A stretch of DNA of 13,514 nucleotides from Thermoplasmata archaeon (GTDB lineage: Archaea > Thermoplasmatota > Thermoplasmata > Lutacidiplasmatales > UBA184). Of this stretch, positions 1 through 5,145 are shown piece after piece. The stretch's first letter is position 1. Every line of letters begins with the position of its first letter. Position numbers and translations under genes: made by a program. Location: NCBI GenBank assembly GCA_021828085.1, contig JAKATE010000043.1:1-13514 (forward strand), in the 5' to 3' direction. The notes under the pieces are model-generated. The model was not told the DNA's origin, ran no database searches, and saw only the letters and a program-made list of their open reading frames with translations.

Positions 1-129
1 TCTGGCCCCGGGGGTGAAAAGGGTCACCGGGTGCCCCTCCCGGGCGAGCTCCGGGCCCATGTACGAGAGGAAGTGGGAGACCCCGTCGTGGGTGGGGAGG
101 TAGGTGTCGGAGAAATGTGCGATCCGCAA
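1..129 (-). CDS. Glycosyltransferase family 4 protein, N-terminal fragment
   Basis: Reading the minus strand from a TTG at 129-127 gives 43 uninterrupted codons that run off the left edge. The product begins (M)RIAHFSDTYLPTHDGVSHF and continues to ELAREGHPVTLFTPGAR. This is the typical N-terminal Rossmann strand and glycine-containing loop of GT-B fold, family 4 glycosyltransferases (R-I-A-x-F-S-D-x-Y-x-P-x-x-D-G-V), followed by the usual ELAxxGHxVTLF second strand. Such enzymes transfer sugars from nucleotide donors to lipids, glycans or proteins at the cytoplasmic face of the membrane; the substrate cannot be told from this fragment. TTG is chosen because the motif starts at the very next codon and no other start codon lies in frame upstream before the promoter-like A/T island at 170-176. 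The rest of the gene, including the donor-binding C-terminal domain, lies outside the window. Confidence 0.85.
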   Translation of the reverse strand, partial: MRIAHFSDTYLPTHDGVSHFLSYMGPELAREGHPVTLFTPGAR

Positions 130-169
130 GCCAGCCCCTGGAGACCCGGCCCGGGGACCCCCTCGGTGG

Positions 170-176
170 TTTATGG
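170..176 (-). promoter_or_regulatory. Putative TATA box of the glycosyltransferase gene
   Basis: On the minus strand the sequence reads CCATAAA in otherwise GC-rich DNA. Its centre is about 44 nt upstream of the TTG start at 129, which would put transcription start near 146 and leave a leader of about 17 nt. A perfect 12-bp palindrome (CGGGTCGACCCG, 182-193) sits directly upstream of it on the minus strand. The call rests on position and composition only. Confidence 0.45.
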
Positions 177-297
177 AACCTCGGGTCGACCCGGGGTCCC
201 CTCCGGAGAGGCCTTTTCGTGCCGTCGGGTGCCCGAAGTGCAGCAGAACGGTGCGGGAGGGGCCCTTCTGGCCGCGTTCCGGTCCTTCGGGAGTAGT

Positions 298-306
298 CCT
301 TAAAGG
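298..306 (+). promoter_or_regulatory. Putative TATA box of the 333-1310 gene
   Basis: CCTTAAAGG is an isolated A/T island whose centre lies about 30 nt before the ATG at 333. With the usual archaeal TATA-to-start distance of 25-28 nt, transcription would begin around 328-330, giving an almost leaderless mRNA. No Shine-Dalgarno sequence precedes the ATG, which fits. Confidence 0.5.
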
Positions 307-332
307 GGGGAACCTTCGCTTCTCCCTCCCGT

Positions 333-1310
333 ATGGACGGCCCGACGCGCCCCGGGGGCCCCGCCCGCCCCGCCAACCCCTGGGAGGACTTCGAGGCCCT
401 CGCCCATCTCGCCCCAGGATCGACGCATGACGCGTACTCGCAGAAGCGCCTGCGCAAGGGCCTCTGGGACCTGGGACACCGCGCCCCCCGCACCCTGGCA
501 CGTCTGCGCTGGGTGAGCGGAGGGGTCCGCCACCCCAACCTGGCCCATCTGCTCCTCCTCCGCCCAACCCCTCCGGAGGTCACCGTGGAGTTCGTGGAGG
601 GCTCGAAGGATCTCTCGGACTACGAGTTCGCCTGCCCGGCGCGTTCGATCACCTTCCGTGAGGACGGCCCCGGGACCCTCCGTCGGCTGGAGGTCGACGA
701 CCCGGCGGCCCAGACCCTGGACGAGAGGGCCCGCGAGGTGGCCGAGGAGGTGCTCGTCCGCTTCGCCTTCCGGGAGGTCTTCGTCCCCCGCTCCCTGGCC
801 GAGGAGCAGCGCGCGCAGGACGGCCTCGCGGTCCCGAGCCCCCCCTTCGGTCTCTGCTCCTGGAAGAACCTCCACCGGTTCGTGCACCGCTACGGGGTGG
901 TCCCCTACCGGCTCGAGCTGCTCGCCTACACCCACGAGAAGCGCGACCGCTTCGAACTCGACCTGCTGCTCAACCGGTGGCTCGAGGACCCCCGGGCGGG
1001 AAGGCTGCCGCTCGGACAGCGCACCCCGCGCTCCGCCCGGTTGGCGGCCGGGCTCGACCGCTACGTGGCCAAGCTCGAGCTCCCGGTCATCCCTCGCCGG
1101 GCGCTCGAGATCCTCTTCGAGACCGAGCGTGCCACCCCCGCCGAGCTCTCGCAGTGCCTGGAGGTCTCCCACGAGCTGGCCCGCTCCGCCCTGGAGACGC
1201 TCCGGGCGCACGGCCTCGCGGAGATCGAAGGGACCCCGCCGGCCTACCGGGTGCTCGAGGAGCCCTTCCTGACCCCCGAGGAATGGGCCAAGGAACACCC
1301 CTCCTCGTGA
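333..1310 (+). CDS. Unrecognised protein with C-terminal winged-helix domain
   Basis: This 325-aa protein is soluble, with no signal peptide or membrane segment. I do not recognise the family. Residues 1-17 are a proline/glycine-rich, probably disordered leader. Residues 18-150 are mixed alpha/beta with many charged residues, and 170-225 hold a conserved-looking aromatic/basic stretch (CSWKNLHRFVHRYG). Residues about 254-308 look like a winged helix: a helix (RRALEILFE), a helix-turn-helix (TPAELSQCLEVSHELARSALETLRAHG) and a short wing (LAEIEGTPPAYRV), as in archaeal transcriptional regulators. The reading frame shows strong GC3 bias like its neighbours, and a TATA-like island lies just upstream, so the gene is likely real. 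It is divergent from the glycosyltransferase and convergent with the tRNA gene. A DNA-binding role is inferred from the winged helix only; such domains also occur in enzymes and complex subunits. Confidence 0.75.
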   Translation: MDGPTRPGGPARPANPWEDFEALAHLAPGSTHDAYSQKRLRKGLWDLGHRAPRTLARLRWVSGGVRHPNLAHLLLLRPTPPEVTVEFVEGSKDLSDYEFACPARSITFREDGPGTLRRLEVDDPAAQTLDERAREVAEEVLVRFAFREVFVPRSLAEEQRAQDGLAVPSPPFGLCSWKNLHRFVHRYGVVPYRLELLAYTHEKRDRFELDLLLNRWLEDPRAGRLPLGQRTPRSARLAAGLDRYVAKLELPVIPRRALEILFETERATPAELSQCLEVSHELARSALETLRAHGLAEIEGTPPAYRVLEEPFLTPEEWAKEHPSS

Positions 1311-1341
1311 TCCCCCGGGCCGTCACCGGGACGTGAGGAGG

Positions 1342-1447
1342 CGGGCCTGTGGGGAGTTTCCGCCCGGGGGTGACCCCCCGGGGCCTTTGAACCCCAGTTC
1401 CCTGGCTTAGAAGGCCAGTGCATCGGTCCAGACTATGCTACAGGCCC
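1342..1447 (-). tRNA. tRNA-Arg(UCU) with a 30-nt intron in the T-loop
   Basis: On the minus strand the gene starts GGGCCTG (1447-1441) and ends CAGGCCC plus discriminator G (1349-1342), a perfect 7-bp acceptor stem. U8 and A9 follow, then a D-arm GCAT/ATGC (1438-1420) with G18G19 in its loop. The anticodon arm is CTGGC-CTTCTAA-GCCAG (1418-1402) with anticodon UCU at 1411-1409. The variable loop is GGAAC and the 5' T-stem is TGGGG (1396-1392). The T-loop begins TTCAAA (1391-1386) but its last base, the matching CCCCA (1354-1350) and the acceptor strand come only after 30 extra bases (1385-1356). Removing them gives a standard 76-nt tRNA with T-loop TTCAAAT. CCA is not encoded (the next bases are CCT). 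There is no intron at the usual 37/38 site. A TATA-like element lies about 29 nt upstream. The tRNA decodes AGA, and AGG by wobble. Confidence 0.92.
1356..1385 (-). other. Non-canonical tRNA intron (T-loop, position 59/60) with bulge-helix-bulge
   Basis: The predicted precursor fold has the geometry cut by archaeal splicing endonuclease. The outer exon helix is the T-stem TGGGG/CCCCA. The central 4-position helix is TTCA/GGAA (U-A, U-A, C-G and one A-G mismatch). Two 3-nt bulges, AAG and ACU, lie on opposite strands. The intron helix is GCCC/GGGC, continuing into GGGGG/CCCCC with a GTCA loop and one bulged C. Cutting after the second base of each bulge releases exactly the 30 nt from 1385 to 1356 and rejoins the T-loop as TTCAAAT. 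The cut sites predicted from the fold and from the tRNA consensus coincide. Confidence 0.85.
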
Positions 1448-1472
1448 GGCCCGGTCGGTGAGGGGTCCTCAG

Positions 1473-1479
1473 GTTAAAG
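1473..1479 (-). promoter_or_regulatory. TATA box of the tRNA-Arg gene
   Basis: On the minus strand the sequence is GCTTTAACC. Its centre is about 29 nt upstream of the first tRNA base at 1447, the standard spacing for archaeal tRNA promoters, where transcription begins at or just before the 5' end. Confidence 0.6.
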
Positions 1480-1526
1480 CTCGCTCTCCCGCACTCGCGG
1501 ACCGGAGGAGCACCGGCTCGGGGAGC

Positions 1527-2168
1527 TCAGGCCCGGCTCCTCGGCACCTCTCGGCCCCCGGCGAGGAGCGCGGCGATGCGGTGGGCGAGCCGGAGAGGTT
1601 CTGGGTAGGAGCCGCGCACCAGGCTCTTGGCGAGGAGGGAGCGGGTCCCCTCACGGTCGAGGCCCACCCCGGCGACCCAGAGGGGCCGGGGTCCGTTCCC
1701 GAAAGGGAAGAGGGGGAAGGAGCGGATCCGCCGCTCCCTTTCCGCCGCGCCGGCCCCGAAGCGGCGCTCGAGCGCCCCGCTCATAGCCTCGAGGTCCGGC
1801 GGCTCGCGCGTCACCGTCACGACGGGAAGACCGGTCCCCTGGTGGAGACGGTCGAGGTCCACCACGTTGAACCCGGCGAGGCTGATCCCCCCGAGGAGGA
1901 TCGCCTGGCTCGCGGGGCGGAAGCGCGAGGGGTTCACCGAGGAGAGGAGCGCCTCCGTGGCGTCGTCGCCGTCGACCTCGACCTCCGTGCGGAGCAGGCC
2001 CTCGAGATAGCCGGGGAGCGAGACCACGACGCCCACGACCGGGGTCGTGGCCTGCGAGAAGCGGAAGGGGGCGTCGTCGAAGGCGAAGACCCGCGGATGC
2101 GGCTTGCCAGGGGAGCCCCGCAGGGAGTGCGGGGGCGCGGGGGGGAGGAGAGAAGTTCCGGGGGGCAT
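1527..2168 (-). CDS. DUF99 (UPF0215) family protein
   Basis: This 213-aa protein carries the hallmark segments of the archaeal DUF99/UPF0215 family in order: RVFAFDDAPF (26-35), a hydrophobic strand VVGVVVSLPGYLEGLL (44-59), EVDGDDATEAL (63-73), a glycine-rich AILLGGISLAGFNVVDLDRL (89-108) and PVVTVTREPPDLEAM (115-129). The family adopts an RNase H-like fold; an archaeal member has been reported, as I recall, to nick DNA at deoxyuridine, so a DNA repair role is plausible but not shown here. The acidic residues in FDD and VDGDD are candidate metal ligands. The ATG at 2168 is the only standard start in frame before the first motif and leaves a 25-residue, proline-rich leader. The gene is divergent from the membrane protein at 2214 with only 45 bp between starts. 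The much longer upstream extension of this frame is a GC artefact. Confidence 0.88.
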   Translation of the reverse strand: MPPGTSLLPPAPPHSLRGSPGKPHPRVFAFDDAPFRFSQATTPVVGVVVSLPGYLEGLLRTEVEVDGDDATEALLSSVNPSRFRPASQAILLGGISLAGFNVVDLDRLHQGTGLPVVTVTREPPDLEAMSGALERRFGAGAAERERRIRSFPLFPFGNGPRPLWVAGVGLDREGTRSLLAKSLVRGSYPEPLRLAHRIAALLAGGREVPRSRA

Positions 2169-2182
2169 CGCTCGCGGTGAAG

Positions 2183-2189
2183 GATTAAC
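2183..2189 (+). promoter_or_regulatory. Putative TATA box of the 2214 gene
   Basis: GGATTAACC is the only A/T island in the 45-bp divergent spacer. Its centre is about 27 nt before the GTG at 2214, so the plus-strand mRNA would begin close to the start codon (leaderless). For the DUF99 gene on the other strand the same element would start transcription inside the coding region, so that gene probably uses a different, weaker element (CTTACA, minus strand, about 2203-2208). Confidence 0.45.
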
Positions 2190-2213
2190 CGCTCCGAGCC
2201 CTGTAAGCCTCCC

Positions 2214-3185
2214 GTGTCCGCCCCAGGGCTCGCCCTCGCCCGCTGCCCGAGGTGCGGGACCGAGTTCCACGCTTACCATCCCCCCCAGAGCCGTGGCGTC
2301 GGCTGGTCGTACTGTCCGTCCTGCGGCCAGCCGACCCCGATCCTTCCGCTGCGCGACCCGCCGCCGCTCTTCTCCTGGGAGGTCTACCCCGAACTGTACC
2401 CGGCCCCCCGCGGGCCGAGGCAGCCCGACCCCCGCACCCGCCGACTCCTCGCCGGCAGCGTGCTCGTGGCCGCGCTGCTCCTCCTGGGCCTCGCCGCGGC
2501 CACCTCCACCCTGGGGGCGCTCTCCTACGGCCCGTACCACCACGAGGTCGGCGGGAACGTCGTCGCCCTCGACCCTGTCACGGGCGCGCTCGTTCCCCTC
2601 CCAGGGGCGCAGGTCAACCTCACGGGCCTCAGCGGCCCCAACTCCACCACCTCGGCCGCGGGGGGCGGGTTCTCCTTCTCCCAGGTGCCCACCGGGGAGC
2701 ACACCCTCGGGGTCGCCGCCCCCGGCTACGGGCCGGTGAGCCTGGAGCTCTTCCTCTCCCCGTTCTTCGTGAGCCCGCAGGGGAACCTGACCGACCTTGA
2801 GGTGGTCCTGATCCCCTCGACCGGGGGGGCCGTGCGCGCGCTCGTCTCCTCCCCCTTCCCCGACCTCGAGAACTACCTGGCCACGCTCTTCTCCGTCTCG
2901 GTCCTCCAGGCGCTCGCCGGGGCCGTCGGGGTCTGGGGAGCCTATTCCATCGCCCGGGGTCGGCCCCCCAGCCGCGGCGTGGTGGGGAGCGTCTTCACCG
3001 TAGCCGGTCCGACCCTCACGGTCGTGGGGGGACTGACCCTGGTCCTCTTCCAGCCGACCGCGCTCCTGCTCGTCCCGCTCGTCCTCGCCGGCCTCCTCGG
3101 AGGGGTGACGACGGCCCTCCTGGTCCTGCTCCAGCGCCCGCTGTACCTCTCCCCTTCCCCGGGAGGAAGGCCGCCGAGCCCGTGA
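2214..3185 (+). CDS. Membrane protein: zinc ribbon, TM helix, carboxypeptidase-regulatory-like domain, three TM helices
   Basis: The 323-aa product has a clear layout. Residues 11-37 form a zinc ribbon (C11-P-R-C14 and C34-P-S-C37). A proline-rich linker follows, then a strong transmembrane helix at about 78-100. Residues about 112-200 look like a beta-sandwich of the carboxypeptidase-regulatory-like type (GGNVVALDPVTGALVPLPGA, then GGGFSFSQVPTGEHTLGVAAPGYG). Three hydrophobic segments follow at about 222-246, 257-279 and 282-307. All three N-glycosylation sequons (N135, N143, N191) lie in the beta domain, which supports an outside position. The predicted topology is N-terminus and C-terminus in the cytoplasm. 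The GTG at 2214 is chosen because it lies about 27 nt after a TATA-like element and just before the zinc ribbon. The specific function is unknown; a sensor or scaffold linking the envelope to the cytoplasm is a guess. Confidence 0.82.
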   Translation: MSAPGLALARCPRCGTEFHAYHPPQSRGVGWSYCPSCGQPTPILPLRDPPPLFSWEVYPELYPAPRGPRQPDPRTRRLLAGSVLVAALLLLGLAAATSTLGALSYGPYHHEVGGNVVALDPVTGALVPLPGAQVNLTGLSGPNSTTSAAGGGFSFSQVPTGEHTLGVAAPGYGPVSLELFLSPFFVSPQGNLTDLEVVLIPSTGGAVRALVSSPFPDLENYLATLFSVSVLQALAGAVGVWGAYSIARGRPPSRGVVGSVFTVAGPTLTVVGGLTLVLFQPTALLLVPLVLAGLLGGVTTALLVLLQRPLYLSPSPGGRPPSP

Positions 3186-3216
3186 CCGGTCGGACCGCGG
3201 ACCCGCCCCCCTCACC

Positions 3217-3224
3217 GGTATAAC
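3217..3224 (+). promoter_or_regulatory. TATA box of the 3246-4297 gene pair
   Basis: GGTATAAC is a good archaeal TATA box. Its centre lies 26 nt before the ATG at 3246, so the transcript would start at or next to that ATG. This decides in favour of ATG 3246 over the in-frame GTG at 3240, which would lie upstream of the transcription start. Confidence 0.6.
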
Positions 3225-3245
3225 CCGGGGCGCCTTCCGGTGGGC

Positions 3246-3980
3246 ATGGGGCTGGACGGGAGCCTCGCCCACCGCATGCGCGAGCGCATCGTCGAGCGCT
3301 TCTACGGGACCGACCCTCCCGAAGGGATCCGACGCCTCTTCCACCCGGACCGCGCCTTCCAGGCCGCGCTCATCTTCGAGCACTGGCAGTTCCTCCAGGG
3401 TTTCCCCCGCTGGGTCGGCTCGATCATCGCCGGCACCCCTCACCTCGACGTCATCGAGTACGAGGTGGACAACCTCTACGGGGAGCTCATCCACGATCCG
3501 GGGGTGAAGAGCGGGCACTACGCGCTGGTCCTCGAGGCCGGGGTCGAGTGCGGCCTCTCCCGCGAGGAGATCCAGCGGGGTCCCCCGGGGCCAAAGATGG
3601 CCCGCGCCATCGCGGACTGGTACGCCATCGCGCGCGAGCGACCTTGGGTGGAAACGCTCGCGGCGGTGCACGGGACCGAGATGCTCGCCGATCAGCGCCT
3701 GCGCGAGCTCCCCGGCTATCGCCTCCCGAACCTCATGGGGGACGAGGAGTTCCTCGCGAAGGCGGAGTACACGCCCGCGGGCCGGCGTTTCCTGGCCACC
3801 ACCCGGGCCGACACCGCCCACGCCGGCCGGGCCATGGCGCTCGTCGAGAAGTACGCCCCTGACGGCCCGACGCGGGAGGCGGTCCTGCGCACCTTCGAGC
3901 GCTCGCTGGACGACATGGCCCTGTACTTCGAGGCGCTGGTGGAGCGCGCCCGCGCGTTCGAGGAGAGGTTCGGGAGATGA
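3246..3980 (+). CDS. Heme-oxygenase-fold (TenA/PqqC-like) putative iron-containing redox enzyme
   Basis: This 244-aa, all-helical soluble protein resembles the TenA/PqqC/heme-oxygenase-like superfamily. The features seen are FEHWQFLQGFPRWVGSIIAG (44-63), E80-x2-H83 followed by H91 and E97 on the next helix, A-V-H142-x2-E145-M, and T-x-A-D189-x2-H192 in a late helix. These carboxylate and histidine pairs sit about where heme-oxygenase-like di-iron oxidases hold their metals, so a metal-dependent oxidase or oxygenase is possible. The substrate is unknown, and the catalytic Cys of TenA thiaminases is not obvious. Start ATG 3246 is chosen because it is 26 nt downstream of a TATA box; GTG 3240 is the alternative. 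Its stop overlaps the ATG of the Cys4 protein (ATGA), so the two are translationally coupled and probably act together. Confidence 0.75.
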   Translation: MGLDGSLAHRMRERIVERFYGTDPPEGIRRLFHPDRAFQAALIFEHWQFLQGFPRWVGSIIAGTPHLDVIEYEVDNLYGELIHDPGVKSGHYALVLEAGVECGLSREEIQRGPPGPKMARAIADWYAIARERPWVETLAAVHGTEMLADQRLRELPGYRLPNLMGDEEFLAKAEYTPAGRRFLATTRADTAHAGRAMALVEKYAPDGPTREAVLRTFERSLDDMALYFEALVERARAFEERFGR

Positions 3981-4297
3981 CCGCGGACCCGGACCGGGGC
4001 TGCAGGCTCTGCGGCGCGGAGTGGGGGGATTACCGCGCGAACGTGCAGGGGGAGGAGCTCCGCTTCTGCTGCGACGCCTGCGCGAGCTTCTACCGGCTCG
4101 CCGTGGAGGAGCTCTGCCGGCGGACCGGCTGGCCTCGCGTGGACCGGCTCTTCCTCGAGTCGGTCCGCGGGACCGAGGGCGACGGCTGGGCCCGCCACGG
4201 GGAGGAGCTCCGGGAGCTCCATGTGCGGGGGACGCCCGATGGCGAGGTGCTCGAGGAGCTCACGATCCGCCCCCGAACGAGGGGGGGAGCCCCATGA
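3977..4297 (+). CDS. Small Cys4 zinc protein, Ta0938-like
   Basis: The 106-aa product has two cysteine pairs near the N-terminus, C9-R-L-C12 and C32-D-A-C35 (with an extra C31), in the setting GCRLCGAEWGDYR and LRFCCDACASFYRLAVEEL, typical of a small treble-clef-type zinc site. A charged alpha/beta tail follows (LRELHVRGTPDGEVLEELTI). Length and cysteine layout recall Thermoplasma acidophilum Ta0938, a structurally solved zinc-binding protein of unknown function; I make this link from memory at moderate confidence. The gene overlaps the heme-oxygenase-fold gene by 4 nt, so co-translation is expected. It may deliver metal to, bind or regulate that partner. It ends 12 nt from the convergent DUF2203 gene. 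Confidence 0.75.
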   Translation: MTADPDRGCRLCGAEWGDYRANVQGEELRFCCDACASFYRLAVEELCRRTGWPRVDRLFLESVRGTEGDGWARHGEELRELHVRGTPDGEVLEELTIRPRTRGGAP

Positions 4298-4309
4298 GCC
4301 CTCGGGAGC

Positions 4310-4828
4310 TCACCGGTCCGCGGCGGATCGGCGGGGATCCGGGTCGAGGCCTCCGTGCCGCTCGGCGGAACTGAGCCGCCGCCGACCGCGGTAGCCGCCG
4401 TTGAGCGGGTGCCAGAAGCCGATCCCCTCCTCCCCGTCGCGCCAGCAGAGGTAGATGACCTCCCCCTGGCGCAGGGCGTAGAAGTCGACGAGCCCGCTCT
4501 CGATGTCCTTCACCTCGATGCCCTGGTCCCTCCAGCGCTCGAGCTCGGACTCCACCGAGCGGTAGAGCGTGGACCACTCGCGCTCCAGGCGGCGACGCCG
4601 GGGAGCGTCGGGCTGGTCGTTCGCGTCCGCCTCCTCCCCCCAGAGCTTCTCCATCCGCTCCTGCTCCTCCTTGATCTGGGCGAGGCGGGCGACCTCCTCC
4701 TTGAGCTCGCGGAGCCGGGGGGTGATCCGGGGGAGCTCCGCCTCGGCCTCGGGGACCTGCCAGAAGCGCGGGGCCACGACGGGGACCCTCGGATCGGGGG
4801 TGCCCTCTTCCGCGGGATCGGTGGTCAT
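4310..4828 (-). CDS. DUF2203 family protein
   Basis: The 172-aa product shows the DUF2203 plan: an N-terminal FWQVPEAEAELPRI (22-35), a long charged helix likely to form a coiled coil (about 36-100, with an acidic and Gln/Asp-rich break near 66-74), then the family signature GIEVKDIESGLVDFYA (103-118), GEVIYLCWRDGEEGIGFWH (122-140) and NGGYRGRR (143-150). The family is widespread in bacteria and archaea and has no known function; it is cytoplasmic with no membrane segment. The C-terminal 22 residues are a charged tail beyond the usual end. The gene is convergent with the Ta0938-like gene. A weak A-rich element on the minus strand (GCAAAAGG, about 4859-4866) lies some 34 nt upstream of the ATG and could be its TATA box. 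Confidence 0.88.
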   Translation of the reverse strand: MTTDPAEEGTPDPRVPVVAPRFWQVPEAEAELPRITPRLRELKEEVARLAQIKEEQERMEKLWGEEADANDQPDAPRRRRLEREWSTLYRSVESELERWRDQGIEVKDIESGLVDFYALRQGEVIYLCWRDGEEGIGFWHPLNGGYRGRRRLSSAERHGGLDPDPRRSAADR

Positions 4829-4888
4829 GGGGGGAAGGAGGCGCCGACCCCGTATGGCCTTTTGCGGCGGAGTCGAAGGGGGAGCCGG

Positions 4889-4928
4889 CGCTCAAGGATA
4901 TCCAGCCCGGGGGGGCGCTCCTTGAGCG
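4889..4928. repeat. Perfect 10-bp inverted repeat
   Basis: The arms CGCTCAAGGA (4889-4898) and TCCTTGAGCG (4919-4928) are exact reverse complements separated by 20 nt that contain a run of seven G. No T-tract follows on either strand, so it does not look like a terminator. It could be an operator or the stem of a small RNA. Confidence 0.6.
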
Positions 4929-5087
4929 ATCCCTCGCGATCCGACGGCGGGGCCGAAGGGCCCTTCCTCGAGGGGGAGGAGCCGCCGGGCCGCGAGGCCC
5001 TCCCCGCCGCGCGGGGAGCGGGGAACCGGGGGACCCGGAGGCCCGGGAGCCGCCGCCGGAGCGCCGAGAGGGCCGGTAAGCCCCAGG

Positions 5088-5096
5088 CTTAAATAG
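5088..5096 (+). promoter_or_regulatory. TATA box of the ribosomal protein operon
   Basis: CTTAAATAG is a strong archaeal TATA box standing alone in GC-rich DNA. Transcription would start around 5118, leaving a leader of about 27 nt before the uL3 ATG at 5146. The leader contains a purine-rich AAAGAGGA (5126-5133), about 12 nt from the ATG, which may serve as a weak ribosome-binding site. It is the only strong promoter seen for the 17 genes that follow. Confidence 0.65.
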
Positions 5097-5145
5097 CTGG
5101 TCTCTTTCGAGCCGCCTCACCCAGCAAAGAGGATGCTCAATCCAC

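Larger units (their letters stand above)
4829..5145. other. Gene-free intergenic region between DUF2203 and the ribosomal operon
   Basis: I find no credible coding sequence in these 317 nt: open frames here are arginine/proline-rich read-through of GC-rich DNA. The region holds the DUF2203 upstream sequence at its left end, a perfect 10-bp inverted repeat at 4889-4928, a very GC-rich block from about 4940 to 5080 with several short self-complementary runs (for example GGGCC...GGCCC), and the ribosomal promoter and leader from 5088. A small non-coding RNA is possible but nothing proves it; no SRP RNA or RNase P RNA motif was recognised. Confidence 0.6.

Noticed and set aside
31..303. 90-aa plus-strand frame at the left edge
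   Set aside because: It is antisense to the glycosyltransferase N-terminus and has no motif or promoter.
300..1298. 332-aa minus-strand frame opposite the winged-helix gene
   Set aside because: It is the antisense shadow of the 333-1310 gene, with no recognisable motif and a Gly/Glu/Leu/Arg-biased composition.
1348..1391. GC-rich hairpin next to the tRNA as a transcription terminator
   Set aside because: It is explained by the tRNA intron and T-arm fold, and no T-tract follows.
2169..3821. Upstream extension of the minus-strand DUF99 frame to a 764-aa reading frame
   Set aside because: It runs antisense to two well-supported plus-strand genes and encodes low-complexity Gly/Glu/Arg-rich sequence typical of a GC-rich shadow frame; only the last 213 codons show a protein family.
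4294..4374. 26-codon frame starting in an ATGA overlap after the Ta0938-like gene
   Set aside because: It is very short, Arg/Gly-rich and antisense to the end of DUF2203; the overlap looks accidental.
4355..5092. 245-aa plus-strand frame across DUF2203 and the spacer
   Set aside because: It is the antisense of DUF2203 followed by Arg/Gly-rich read-through of the spacer.
5133..5145. ATG in the uL3 leader as an alternative start
   Set aside because: It is out of frame with uL3, and the conserved archaeal N-terminus begins at 5146.
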